Source: Adhaeribacter pallidiroseus
GTDB lineage: Bacteria > Bacteroidota > Bacteroidia > Cytophagales > Hymenobacteraceae
Assembly (NCBI RefSeq): GCF_003340495.1
Contig: NZ_QASA01000001.1
Location: 1,860,001-1,924,000, forward strand
Direction: 5' to 3'
Length of the DNA: 64,000 nt
A program made the position numbers and the translations under genes. The notes beneath the pieces are model-generated. The model was not told where the DNA came from. It made no database searches and was given only the letters and a program-made list of their open reading frames with translations. This document shows, piece by piece, positions 46,571-54,568 of this stretch; position 1 is the stretch's first letter, and each line of letters opens with the position of its first letter.

Positions 46571-47362
46571 TTAAAGGTGTAACACCGTACCGGCTAGTTG
46601 TTGCTGGGTAATTAATAACAAATCATCGGCATGCGCAATATGAACCGCTTTAACACCTTGTTCTAAAGCTTGTAAAGCATTATCCATTTTGGGAATCATG
46701 CCTTGTGCAATTATTCCGTTTGCCCGCAAATCCGGGTAGGTGGCTGGCGTTATTTCGGGAATTAGCGATTTCTCGTCTTGCACATTTTGTAATACTCCTT
46801 TTTTCTCGAAACAATATATTAAGCTTACCTGGTACAAAGAGGCTAATGCCACGGCCAAGGTTGAAGCAATGGTATCGGCGTTGGTGTTGAGTAAATTACC
46901 GGCTTTGTCGTGCGTTAAAGGCGCCACAACAGGAGTGAAGCCCTGATTTAAAAAAAGCTGCAAACCGGGGGCATTTACTGCAGCGGCTTCTATATCCCCT
47001 ACAAACCCGTAATCAATGGCCGCCACCTGCCTTTTTTTCGCCGGTATCAAATTAGCATCGGCCCCGGTTAAACCTAAGGCATTGCACTGTAAAGCCTGCA
47101 ACTGCGCTACTATGTTTTTGTTAATTAAACCCGCATACACCATGGTAACAACCCTTAAGGAACCCGCATCGGTTATCCGGCGACCATCCACTAACTGAGG
47201 CTCTATGCCTAAAGCTTTACTTACTTCTGTAGCTATTTTGCCTCCACCATGCACTAATAATTTCAATCCCGGAATTTGAGAAAAATCATTTAAGAAAAGC
47301 TTAAGTTTATTTTCGTCATCAATAACATTCCCGCCAATTTTAACGATGTAGAGGGTTTCCAT
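46571..47362 (-). CDS. argB: Acetylglutamate kinase (N-acylglutamate kinase)
   Basis: Phosphorylates N-acylglutamate with ATP, second step of the acylated arginine branch. 263 residues of the amino-acid-kinase fold: VKIGGNVIDDE (Lys for phosphate), LLVHGGGKIATEVSK, GRRITDAGSLRVVTMVY, GLTGADANLI, NTNADTIASTLAVAL and GMIPKMDNALQAL. It starts 8 bases after argF', within the operon. Whether the acyl group is acetyl or succinyl cannot be read here with certainty. Confidence 0.94.
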   Translation of the reverse strand: METLYIVKIGGNVIDDENKLKLFLNDFSQIPGLKLLVHGGGKIATEVSKALGIEPQLVDGRRITDAGSLRVVTMVYAGLINKNIVAQLQALQCNALGLTGADANLIPAKKRQVAAIDYGFVGDIEAAAVNAPGLQLFLNQGFTPVVAPLTHDKAGNLLNTNADTIASTLAVALASLYQVSLIYCFEKKGVLQNVQDEKSLIPEITPATYPDLRANGIIAQGMIPKMDNALQALEQGVKAVHIAHADDLLLITQQQLAGTVLHL

Positions 47363-47370
47363 TAAAAAAT

Positions 47371-48320
47371 TTAAAAATTAGCTTCCAAAATTCTTTTTAA
47401 TACCGCTTGGGCCGCAAAAACCCGGTTTGCTGCTTCCGGAATAACCAGGGAGTTAGGTCCGTCTAATATTTCGGACGATAATTCTAAGTCGCGCCTTACG
47501 GGTAAACAATGCATTACCTTTGCCTGCTTGGTTAATTTTAATCTCTCCTGCGTAAGCAACCAATTAGCGTCTGTACTGAGGATTTTACCGTAGTCGTGGT
47601 AAGCCGACCAGTTTTTGACGTAGATAAAATCGGCGTTTTCTAAAGCTTTCTCCTGATTGTGGGTGATTGTTGCGTTAGTTGTAAATTCTTCCGCCAATTC
47701 ATATCCGGCCGGGTGCGTAATTACAAATTCTACCTCGGCCTGGCCCATCCATTCGGCAAATGAATTGGGTACGGCCTGGGGCAATGCTTTTACGTGCGGG
47801 GCCCAGGTAAGCACTACCTTGGGTCTGGCCTTGGTTTTATATTCGGTGATGGTAATTAAATCGGCTAAACTTTGCAGGGGGTGCCGGGTTCCTGATTCCA
47901 GGCTAACCACCGGAATTTGCGCAAATTTGATAAACTTATGCAAAATAGCCTCGCTGTAATCTTCTTCGCGATTTTGTAAACCCGGAAAAGAACGAATACC
48001 CAGAACATCAAAATATTGCCCCATTACTCCGGCCGCTTCCCGGATATGTTCCACGGTGGTGCCGTTCATAATGACTCCGTCTTGGGTTTCCAGGGCCCAG
48101 CCTTCTTTGTCGATGTTCAGGACGATTGCTTCCATGCCTAAATTAGTAGCGGCTTTCTGGGAGCTTAAACGGGTACGCAGGCTCGGATTTAAAAAATTAA
48201 ACCCAGAGTTTTGTTTTTACCTAAGTGCGAATAGGCAAATGGATTTTTTTTAAGTTCCAGTGCTTCATGTACTAAAGCGTTTACATCGGGCACATCGGTT
48301 ACCGAGGTGAAATTTCTCAT
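47371..48320 (-). CDS. argF': N-acyl-L-ornithine carbamoyltransferase (AOTCase/SOTCase), frame broken by one base
   Basis: Carbamoylates N-acetyl- or N-succinyl-ornithine. The main frame (to 48135) includes GVIMNGTTVEHIREAAGVMG and MHCLPVRRDLELS. The true N-terminus, starting at the ATG that overlaps the argD stop (ATGA), reads MRNFTSVTDVPDVNAL...GLIF and then hits TAA. One extra base in the run 48191-48196 continues it as LNPSLRTRLSSQKAA, the carbamoyl-phosphate motif. Full length about 316 residues. The residue before the E-H pair is V90, at the position (Glu in AOTCase, Pro in SOTCase) said to set acyl preference. Whether the break is real is unclear. Confidence 0.9.
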
Positions 48321-49459
48321 AGCGCGTAGGTTTTGGCGAGTACAGCCTGAAAAGCTTCCAGGAATATGTCCGCTTCTGGTTTTTGTAAGTTTAAGGCCGG
48401 CAATATACGGATGGTATTTTTATTGGAAGAAGAACCTAAAAATATATGATGCTCTTCGAGTAATTGTTTACGGGTAGCCGCGGCATTATCTGGTAATTCT
48501 ACGCCGATCATCAACCCTTTGCCCCGTATTTCCAAAATTCCTTCTATGGTACTTAGATTTTGCATTAGATAATTGCCGATTGCAGCAGCATTAACTAACA
48601 GGTTTTCTTCCTGGATAACATCTAACACGGCTATAGCTGCCGCGCAAGCCAGGTAATTACCGCCGAAAGTAGTACCCAACATCCCGTGTTTGGCCTGAAA
48701 TTTCGGGTGAATGAGTACTCCCGCTACCGGAAAGCCGTTACCCATACCTTTAGCCACCGTTACAATATCCGCTTGAATATTGCTGTGTTGGTGGGCAAAA
48801 AACTTACCCGAACGGCCATAACCCGATTGAATTTCATCCAGGATCAAAACTGCATTATGGTTATTGCAAAAAGTGCGAAGTGCTTGTAAAAACTCCGGCG
48901 TCGGAATATTTACCCCACCCACTCCCTGAATACCTTCAATGATAACGGCGCATATTTCGTTTGGATTTTTTAAATTTTCTAAAGCCTCCAGATCATTAAA
49001 CGGTAAAAATACGGTTTCGTGATTAGCATTGAGCGGCGCCAGAATAGAAGGATCGGGGGTGATCGCTACGGCGGCAGAAGTACGACCGTGGAATGCTTTG
49101 GTAAAGGCTAAAACTTTTTTGCGACCATTGTAGAAAGAAGCCACTTTTAAAGCATTCTCATTTGCTTCGGCTCCCGAGTTAATTAAAAATAAATTATAAT
49201 CCGGATAGCCGCTTAACGCTCCCAGTTTTGCCGCTAACTCTTCTTGCTGCGGAATTTTTACGGAGTTGGAGTAAAAGCCAATCCGGGCTAATTGATTAGT
49301 TAATTTTTGAACGTAATGGGGGTGGCTATGGCCAATAGAAATAACGGCATGACCGCCGTATAAGTCTAAATATTTAGTACCCGTTTCATCCCAAAGGTAA
49401 GAACCTTCGGCTTTAACCGGAGTGATATTAAAAAGTGGATATACATCAAAGAGATTCAT
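48317..49459 (-). CDS. argD: Acetylornithine aminotransferase (class III PLP)
   Basis: Transfers the amino group from glutamate to N-acylglutamate semialdehyde. 380 residues. Cofactor and active-site blocks: LINSGAEANENALKVA, AFHGRTSAAVAITP, VIIEGIQGVGGV, LILDEIQSGYGRSGKFFAHQ (Asp binding the pyridine), and DIVTVAKGMGNGFPVAG with the PLP lysine. It overlaps argF' by four bases (ATGA). Confidence 0.94.
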   Translation of the reverse strand: MNLFDVYPLFNITPVKAEGSYLWDETGTKYLDLYGGHAVISIGHSHPHYVQKLTNQLARIGFYSNSVKIPQQEELAAKLGALSGYPDYNLFLINSGAEANENALKVASFYNGRKKVLAFTKAFHGRTSAAVAITPDPSILAPLNANHETVFLPFNDLEALENLKNPNEICAVIIEGIQGVGGVNIPTPEFLQALRTFCNNHNAVLILDEIQSGYGRSGKFFAHQHSNIQADIVTVAKGMGNGFPVAGVLIHPKFQAKHGMLGTTFGGNYLACAAAIAVLDVIQEENLLVNAAAIGNYLMQNLSTIEGILEIRGKGLMIGVELPDNAAATRKQLLEEHHIFLGSSSNKNTIRILPALNLQKPEADIFLEAFQAVLAKTYAL

Positions 49460-49565
49460 AGTGGCAGAAAGTAATTTTTTTAAAATTTAAACCTACTTAC
49501 ATAAATTTACAATAGGAACATTCCCATTTAGGTTTAACGCTTGACGCAGTTAACCAAATCCAGAT

Positions 49566-50552
49566 TTAAAAACCAGACGGCTTTAGCAACAGGCCCGTAG
49601 TTTCCGGTAAATGAAAAAGCAAATTCATGTTTTGCACGGCTTGGCCAGAAGCACCTTTTAAAAGGTTATCAATTAAACTGATTATAACCAACTGATCTTC
49701 GTGCTTTTCAAGGTAAACTAAACATTTATTAGTGTTTACTACTTGCTTTACATGCGGATTCTGGTTGGTTACATGGGTAAACGCAGCATCCTGGTAGAAT
49801 TGCCTAAACTGGTCATTAGCTTCTTCTAAAGACCAATTACAAGTCAGGTAAGTTGTGCACAAAATACCCCGGGTAAAATTTCCACGATAAGGCACAAAAT
49901 TTATCCGCGGTATGGTTGAATCAATTTGTAAAGTACCCAGGGTTCGGCGCATTTCGTGTAAATGCTGATGGTTTAATACTTTATAAGCCGAAATATTGCT
50001 ATCGCGCCAGCTAAAATGACTCGTCTCGGAAAAGCTTTGGCCTGCGCCAGTAGACCCGGTAATACCACTTATATGTACATCAGAAGCTAGTAAACCTTGC
50101 GCAGCTAAAGGAAGTAAGGCTAGTTGCATGGCCGTCGCAAAACAACCCGGGTTCGCAATGTTCTGAGCATTTCGTATTTTATCTACTCCGAGTTCCGGAA
50201 GGCCATACGTAAACTGCCGATCGCCACATTCCGGTTTGACCCGAAAGTCCTGGCTCAAATCAATAATTTTTACTTCGGTCGGCAATGTGTTTTGGGCTAA
50301 AAACTTTTGCGAATCACCGTGACCTAAACATAAAAATAACACATCAAGGTCGCCGGTCATATGCTGACTAAAAACCAGGTCGGTTTCGCCCGCTAAATCG
50401 GTATGTACCGAATACAGGGGTTTGCCGCCACTGCTGTTGCTATGCGCGAAAACCAGGTCGACTTGAGGATGATAGATGAGCAAACGCAGGAGTTCGCCCC
50501 CGGTATAACCGGCCGCCCCCACAATGCCCACTTTTATTTTTTGATCTATCAT
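49566..50552 (-). CDS. argC: N-acetyl-gamma-glutamyl-phosphate reductase
   Basis: NADPH-dependent reduction of N-acylglutamyl phosphate. 328 residues, type 1 length. The start KVGIVGAAGYTGGELLRLL is the cofactor motif, and IANPGCFATAMQLALLPL carries the catalytic cysteine. GITGSTGAGQSFSE and INFVPYRGNFTRGI complete the pattern. It starts one base after argG. Confidence 0.95.
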   Translation of the reverse strand: MIDQKIKVGIVGAAGYTGGELLRLLIYHPQVDLVFAHSNSSGGKPLYSVHTDLAGETDLVFSQHMTGDLDVLFLCLGHGDSQKFLAQNTLPTEVKIIDLSQDFRVKPECGDRQFTYGLPELGVDKIRNAQNIANPGCFATAMQLALLPLAAQGLLASDVHISGITGSTGAGQSFSETSHFSWRDSNISAYKVLNHQHLHEMRRTLGTLQIDSTIPRINFVPYRGNFTRGILCTTYLTCNWSLEEANDQFRQFYQDAAFTHVTNQNPHVKQVVNTNKCLVYLEKHEDQLVIISLIDNLLKGASGQAVQNMNLLFHLPETTGLLLKPSGF

Positions 50553-50553
50553 C

Positions 50554-51741
50554 TTAAAGGCTGTTCACTTTATGATGAATCATGGTTTGGTTGCCAAATA
50601 TTTTGGAAAAGCCTTTTACATCTTCGCCGGTCCAGGCATTGTTCATTTCGCCGTAAGAACCAAATTTAGCCGACATTAAGTCGTGCTCCGAGGAAATACC
50701 AATAACGTGGTACCGGTAGGGGGCTAACGCCACCGTAACTTTACCCGTAACGGTACCTTGCGTATCGGCCAAAAATTTTTCAATGTTGCGCATTACCGGA
50801 TCCAGAAACTGACCTTCGTGCAGTAAATTGCCGTACCAAACCGCCAGTTGATCTTTCCAGTACAATTGCCATTTGGTAAGCACGTGTTTTTCTAAAGCAT
50901 GATGTGCTTTTATAATTAAAATAGGAGCTGCCGCTTCAAAGCCAACGCGGCCTTTAATGCCGATGATAGTATCGCCCACGTGAATGTCCCGGCCAATTCC
51001 AAAAGGCGCAGCCACTTCGGTTAATTTTTGAATGGCTTGTACCGGATTTTCAAAAATTTCATCGTTTATCCCTTTCAGCTCCCCGTTAACAAAAGTAAGC
51101 GTTACCTCTTCTGGATTTTGTTTAGTAACTTGGGTGGGCCAGGCTTCTTCGGGCAAATAACCGTAAGAAGTCAGGGTTTCGGCCCCGCCCACCGAGGTTC
51201 CCCATAAACCTTTGTTAATGGAGTATTTAGCCTTATCAAAATTCATTTCTACGCCGTGATTTTTTAAAAAATCAATTTCTTCCTGGCGCGAAAGTTTATT
51301 GTCCCGGATGGGAGTAAGTATTTCTACTTCCGGAATCAAAATATTAAAAATCATGTCAAACCGCACTTGGTCGTTGCCGGCCCCGGTGCTGCCGTGAGCG
51401 ACGTAATCGGCACCAACTTGCTTGCAATAATTAGCAATAGCTACGGCTTGAGATACCCGCTCGGCGCTTACCGAAAGCGGATAGGTATTATTTTTTAAAA
51501 CATTCCCGAAAACCAGGTACTTAATGCAAGAATCGTAGTAATTATCGGTTTCGTCCAGTACTGCAAATGAGTTAACTCCTAAAGCGTAGGCCCTTTTTTC
51601 AATTTCCTTTAGTTCTGCTTCGTTAAAACCGCCGGTATTTACAATAGCGGCGTGAATTTCCAGGTTCATGGATTCCGCTAGATATTTAACGCAATAGGAG
51701 GTGTCCAGGCCACCGCTGAAAGCTAAAACTACTTTTTTCAT
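50554..51741 (-). CDS. argG: Argininosuccinate synthase
   Basis: ATP-dependent joining of citrulline and aspartate. 395 residues from MKKVVLAFSGGLDTSYCVKYL, the PP-loop start; the 24 codons upstream are hydrophobic leader-like sequence outside the family pattern. Further blocks: VAHGSTGAGNDQVRFD, INKGLWGTSVGGAET, and a C-terminal HHKVNSL. It follows the GNAT gene by 104 bases and is the second gene of the operon. Confidence 0.95.
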   Translation of the reverse strand: MKKVVLAFSGGLDTSYCVKYLAESMNLEIHAAIVNTGGFNEAELKEIEKRAYALGVNSFAVLDETDNYYDSCIKYLVFGNVLKNNTYPLSVSAERVSQAVAIANYCKQVGADYVAHGSTGAGNDQVRFDMIFNILIPEVEILTPIRDNKLSRQEEIDFLKNHGVEMNFDKAKYSINKGLWGTSVGGAETLTSYGYLPEEAWPTQVTKQNPEEVTLTFVNGELKGINDEIFENPVQAIQKLTEVAAPFGIGRDIHVGDTIIGIKGRVGFEAAAPILIIKAHHALEKHVLTKWQLYWKDQLAVWYGNLLHEGQFLDPVMRNIEKFLADTQGTVTGKVTVALAPYRYHVIGISSEHDLMSAKFGSYGEMNNAWTGEDVKGFSKIFGNQTMIHHKVNSL

Positions 51742-51845
51742 TCGGGTTATTTTGTTGATAATCAAATAAAAGGTTAGAAGATTAAATGGAATATAAGAGG
51801 CCATGTACACCATAAGAGCAGCCTTTTAAGCTGCTCTTGTGGGTA

Positions 51846-52502
51846 TTACAAATCTGATGAAGATTCTTCTGTATCGCTGAGCAGGTTTTGTATTTTGCGT
51901 TCTCTATCCTGAGCCGGATCATAAAGCATGGCTGTACACAAGCAATTTTTGCGCTCTTTTAAGGTTAAAATTTCAAAATTTACACAGCTGCGGCAACCTT
52001 TCCAGAATTCTTCGTCATCGGTGAGTTCCGAGTAAGTAACCGGGCGGTAACCTAAATCGGAATTAATTTTCATGACGGCTAAACCAGTGGTTAAACCAAA
52101 TATTTTAGAATTCGGGTACTTGCGACGCGATAAGGCAAAAACTTCTTGTTTAATGCGTTTCGCTAAACCACCTTTCCGGAAATGCGGTGAAACAATTAAA
52201 CCCGAGTTAGCCACGTATTCGCCGTGGCCCCAGGTTTCGATGTAACAAAATCCTGCCCATTCGCCATCTTTACTCAGCGCTACAACGGCTTTGCCTTCCA
52301 GCATTTTAAGTTTTATGTATTCGGGAGAGCGTTTGGCAATACCCGTTCCCCGGGATTTGGCCGATGCTTCCATTTCATCGCATATGGTTTGCGCCCACAC
52401 CGTGTCAGCGGCGGTTGCTACTCTTATAACAAACTGATCATCCATAGCTGACAAAGTAGTTGCCAGCGGTACATCAGTTTTTTTATTTTCAATCATTATC
52501 AT
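51846..52502 (-). CDS. GNAT acetyltransferase heading the arg operon (candidate N-acylglutamate synthase)
   Basis: 218 residues with a GNAT core: FVIRVATAADTVWAQTICDEM, GFCYIETWGHGEYVANSGLIV, SPHFRKGGLAKRIKQEVFAL (acyl-CoA loop R-x-x-G-x-A/G), SKIFGLTTGLAVMKINSDLGYRPV. The C-terminal segment has cysteines (GCRSCVNFEIL, NCLCTAML) that might bind metal. No argA or argJ is present in the operon, so this enzyme is the obvious candidate for making N-acetyl- or N-succinylglutamate; that is an inference from position. The start is chosen at MIMIENKK; a second Met two codons on is equally possible. Confidence 0.8.
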   Translation of the reverse strand: MIMIENKKTDVPLATTLSAMDDQFVIRVATAADTVWAQTICDEMEASAKSRGTGIAKRSPEYIKLKMLEGKAVVALSKDGEWAGFCYIETWGHGEYVANSGLIVSPHFRKGGLAKRIKQEVFALSRRKYPNSKIFGLTTGLAVMKINSDLGYRPVTYSELTDDEEFWKGCRSCVNFEILTLKERKNCLCTAMLYDPAQDRERKIQNLLSDTEESSSDL

Positions 52503-52577
52503 GTTGATTAAAAAGAATTAAAAATGAATAAATCCTGCTTAAAGGTTTAAAAAAATTAAACTAAAATTAGAGATTGG

Positions 52578-52606
52578 AAAACGGGTTACCGCGTGAGTTA
52601 CCCCCG
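52578..52606 (-). terminator. Terminator-like hairpin in the arg operon leader (candidate attenuator)
   Basis: On the minus strand GGGTAACT and GGTAACCC pair (one A-A mismatch, one wobble) around CACGC, and G then TTTT follow. It begins a few bases after the stop of the leader open frame. CCCCG at 52628-52624 within that frame can pair instead with CGGGG at the hairpin's 5' side, giving a possible antiterminator. It is weaker than the terminators behind icd and purD, as expected of a conditional one. Confidence 0.55.
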
Positions 52607-52612
52607 AACAGA

Positions 52613-52735
52613 TTACGCCCTTACGGGGAAAACCTGTCTACAAGCAGGCCTATATAATGGAGACGCAACAACCATTGCCACCGGAAGAGTGGGCAGCGTA
52701 GAAGTGGCTAGCGTATAAGAATGATATTTCTCCAT
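52613..52735 (-). CDS. Candidate arginine leader peptide (40 codons)
   Basis: A short open frame starting about ten bases after the predicted transcription start and ending just before the terminator-like hairpin. It begins MEKYHSYTLATSTL and ends LYRPACRQVFPVRA. Arginine codons occur at three of its last 13 positions (AGG, AGA, AGG) and nowhere earlier. With the hairpin behind it this is the layout of attenuation by ribosome stalling at arginine codons. There is no similarity to a known protein that I can name, and no Shine-Dalgarno sequence, which is normal in this phylum. It could instead be a chance frame inside a structured non-coding leader. Confidence 0.5.
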   Translation of the reverse strand: MEKYHSYTLATSTLPTLPVAMVVASPLYRPACRQVFPVRA

Positions 52736-52750
52736 TTTTTTAATTCGATG

Positions 52751-52780
52751 CAAATGTAATTAAAATACTAAAAAAGCAAA
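52751..52780 (-). promoter_or_regulatory. Promoter of the arginine operon
   Basis: On the minus strand TTTG (52780-52777), 18 bases, TACATTTG (52758-52751): a near-perfect Bacteroidota -33/-7 promoter (consensus spacer 19). Transcription should start near 52745, leaving a leader of about 240 bases before the GNAT gene. Confidence 0.75.
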
Positions 52781-53102
52781 GATTTGGTTCTAATTTGTTT
52801 GTAAATTTTGTGTTAACCTTAGTTACTCAGTTAGATTAGCTTAAATTCTTATATCCAAAACGTAATTTTTAAATTTTCAAATTCCAGTTGTACCTGCAAG
52901 TATGCTTGTTATGTTAAACGATTGCTGGTAAGCAATATACTTGCCAAATTAAACTTCTTATCTTCAGGATTAAATAATGAAAGGTAATAATTGTAGCTTA
53001 AAAGTTTATTTTAGGAACAACTCTGCTTTGCAATAATTTAAAGTAAATGCCTTATTTTGGCAGCTTTAAGGAATTGTCTAAAAGGCAAGGATATTAACGA
53101 TT

Positions 53103-53954
53103 ATGAAACTTTGTATTGTAGGAATAGGCTTGCTCGGTGGATCTTTTGCATTAGGTATAAAAGATAAAATTTCTGATTTAAAAATTACTGGCGTAGATGC
53201 CAATCCAGAGCACGCTAAAAAAGCCTTGGAGTTAGGAATTGTACAAGAAATTTTAAATTTAGAAGCGGCAGTTGCCGAAGCAGATTTAATTGTTTTAGCC
53301 ATTCCGGTAAACGCCATTATCTCTTTGTTGCCCCGGGTGTTGGATGTGATGGCTTCTACTGCCATTGTAATTGATTTAGGTTCTACTAAGGAGTTAATTT
53401 GTGCGGCCGTGCAAGATCATCCGAGGCGGCACCAATTTGTGGCGGTACATCCCATTGCCGGTACCGAAAACACGGGACCCGAAGCAGCTTTTGCCTCGTT
53501 GCTGCCCGGAAAAACCATGATAATCTGTGAAAAAGAAAAAAGCGATCCGGTAGCAGTGCAGTTAATAGAAGAATTATGTCGTAATTTAGAAATGCGTATT
53601 AGTTACATGGATGCTGCTTCGCACGATTTGCATTTGGCTTATGTATCGCACTTGAGCCACATTAGTTCGTTTGCCTTAGGTATTACCGTACTTGACAAAG
53701 AAAAAAACGAACAAAATATTTTCGATATGGCCGGGAGTGGTTTTTCTTCCACGGTGCGATTAGCCAAAAGTTCACCGGATATGTGGGCACCCATTTTTAC
53801 CCAAAATGGCAAAAACATATCCGAGGCGCTCGCCAGCTACATCGAAAAGCTTCAATTTTTTAAAAAAATCATTGATAATCAAGACGAAAGTAGTAGCTAT
53901 GCTCTCATGAAAGAAGCAAACGAAATTCGCCGGATTTTACAAGGGATCAAATAA
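53103..53954 (+). CDS. tyrA: Prephenate dehydrogenase
   Basis: Oxidative decarboxylation of prephenate to 4-hydroxyphenylpyruvate for tyrosine. 283 residues, the short form without chorismate mutase or ACT domain. LCIVGIGLLGGSFALGIKD is the NAD motif, and FVAVHPIAGTENTGPEAAF and LAYVSHLSHISSFALG carry the conserved His residues. It is preceded by about 370 bp of non-coding DNA past the arg promoter, and is monocistronic as far as can be seen. Confidence 0.94.
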   Translation: MKLCIVGIGLLGGSFALGIKDKISDLKITGVDANPEHAKKALELGIVQEILNLEAAVAEADLIVLAIPVNAIISLLPRVLDVMASTAIVIDLGSTKELICAAVQDHPRRHQFVAVHPIAGTENTGPEAAFASLLPGKTMIICEKEKSDPVAVQLIEELCRNLEMRISYMDAASHDLHLAYVSHLSHISSFALGITVLDKEKNEQNIFDMAGSGFSSTVRLAKSSPDMWAPIFTQNGKNISEALASYIEKLQFFKKIIDNQDESSSYALMKEANEIRRILQGIK

Positions 53955-54264
53955 TGGCCTACTCTTACCATCTTTGATAAATTCGGCTTATTTACATTCC
54001 TGCGGCGTGAGCAATTATAAATTTTATGATTAATTAGATATTCCGTTTGCCTGGGAACCTGTATTCTATACTTACAGTAAATTATTGGGGCATACTGAAT
54101 TATATAGATAAAGCAATTGTTTTATTTAGAGTGAATGCTAGTTAAATAATTTTAAAAAATAATCGTTAACACCCGTAAGGCTTTTGGTAAGCGCCACGAA
54201 ATAGTTTTAATTTTGCTGATCGTGCATTATCAACCAAAACCATTTTAAGTTAACCTTTGCTGCT
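53955..54264. other. Intergenic region after tyrA
   Basis: 310 bp, AT-rich. No gene, terminator hairpin or RNA was recognised. Confidence 0.4.
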
Positions 54265-54507
54265 ATGTTTCTTCTCTCCCGATTGGGAATTTTGTTGGTT
54301 TTAATTTTCCTGTTTTCTAGTTGCCGGCCTAGTTGCCCTATTGCTTCTTGTGCTGTCCGCAAAGTGCATCATCACGGCGGTAAAATTTACCGGGGACAAC
54401 CACTCTGGAAAAAGCAAAATCCGCATATTGGCGAAGATATACCCCAGGATACCAAAGAAAAGCCAAATTTCAAACAGAATAAGCGTAAAGAAAAAGTGGG
54501 TGAATAG
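54265..54507 (+). CDS. Small predicted lipoprotein
   Basis: 80 residues. A hydrophobic start (LSRLGILLVLIFLF) ends in a lipobox-like SSC, so the mature protein would begin with a lipidated Cys of 62 residues. The mature part has more cysteines (SCPIASC), a His cluster (VHHHGG) and a lysine-rich tail. The family is not recognised; the Cys/His content hints at metal binding only weakly. It lies 61 bp before gyrA, on the same strand. Confidence 0.6.
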   Translation: MFLLSRLGILLVLIFLFSSCRPSCPIASCAVRKVHHHGGKIYRGQPLWKKQNPHIGEDIPQDTKEKPNFKQNKRKEKVGE

Positions 54508-54568
54508 CTTAATTTTTCCGTAACTTGCAGGCACGGTTTCTTAATAGGATACTACTTTTTAACAAAAA

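Noticed and set aside
52560-52720. A plus-strand open reading stretch through the arg leader
   Set aside because: It has no start codon in a sensible place and runs antisense to the leader. Promoter and hairpin orientation favour the minus strand.
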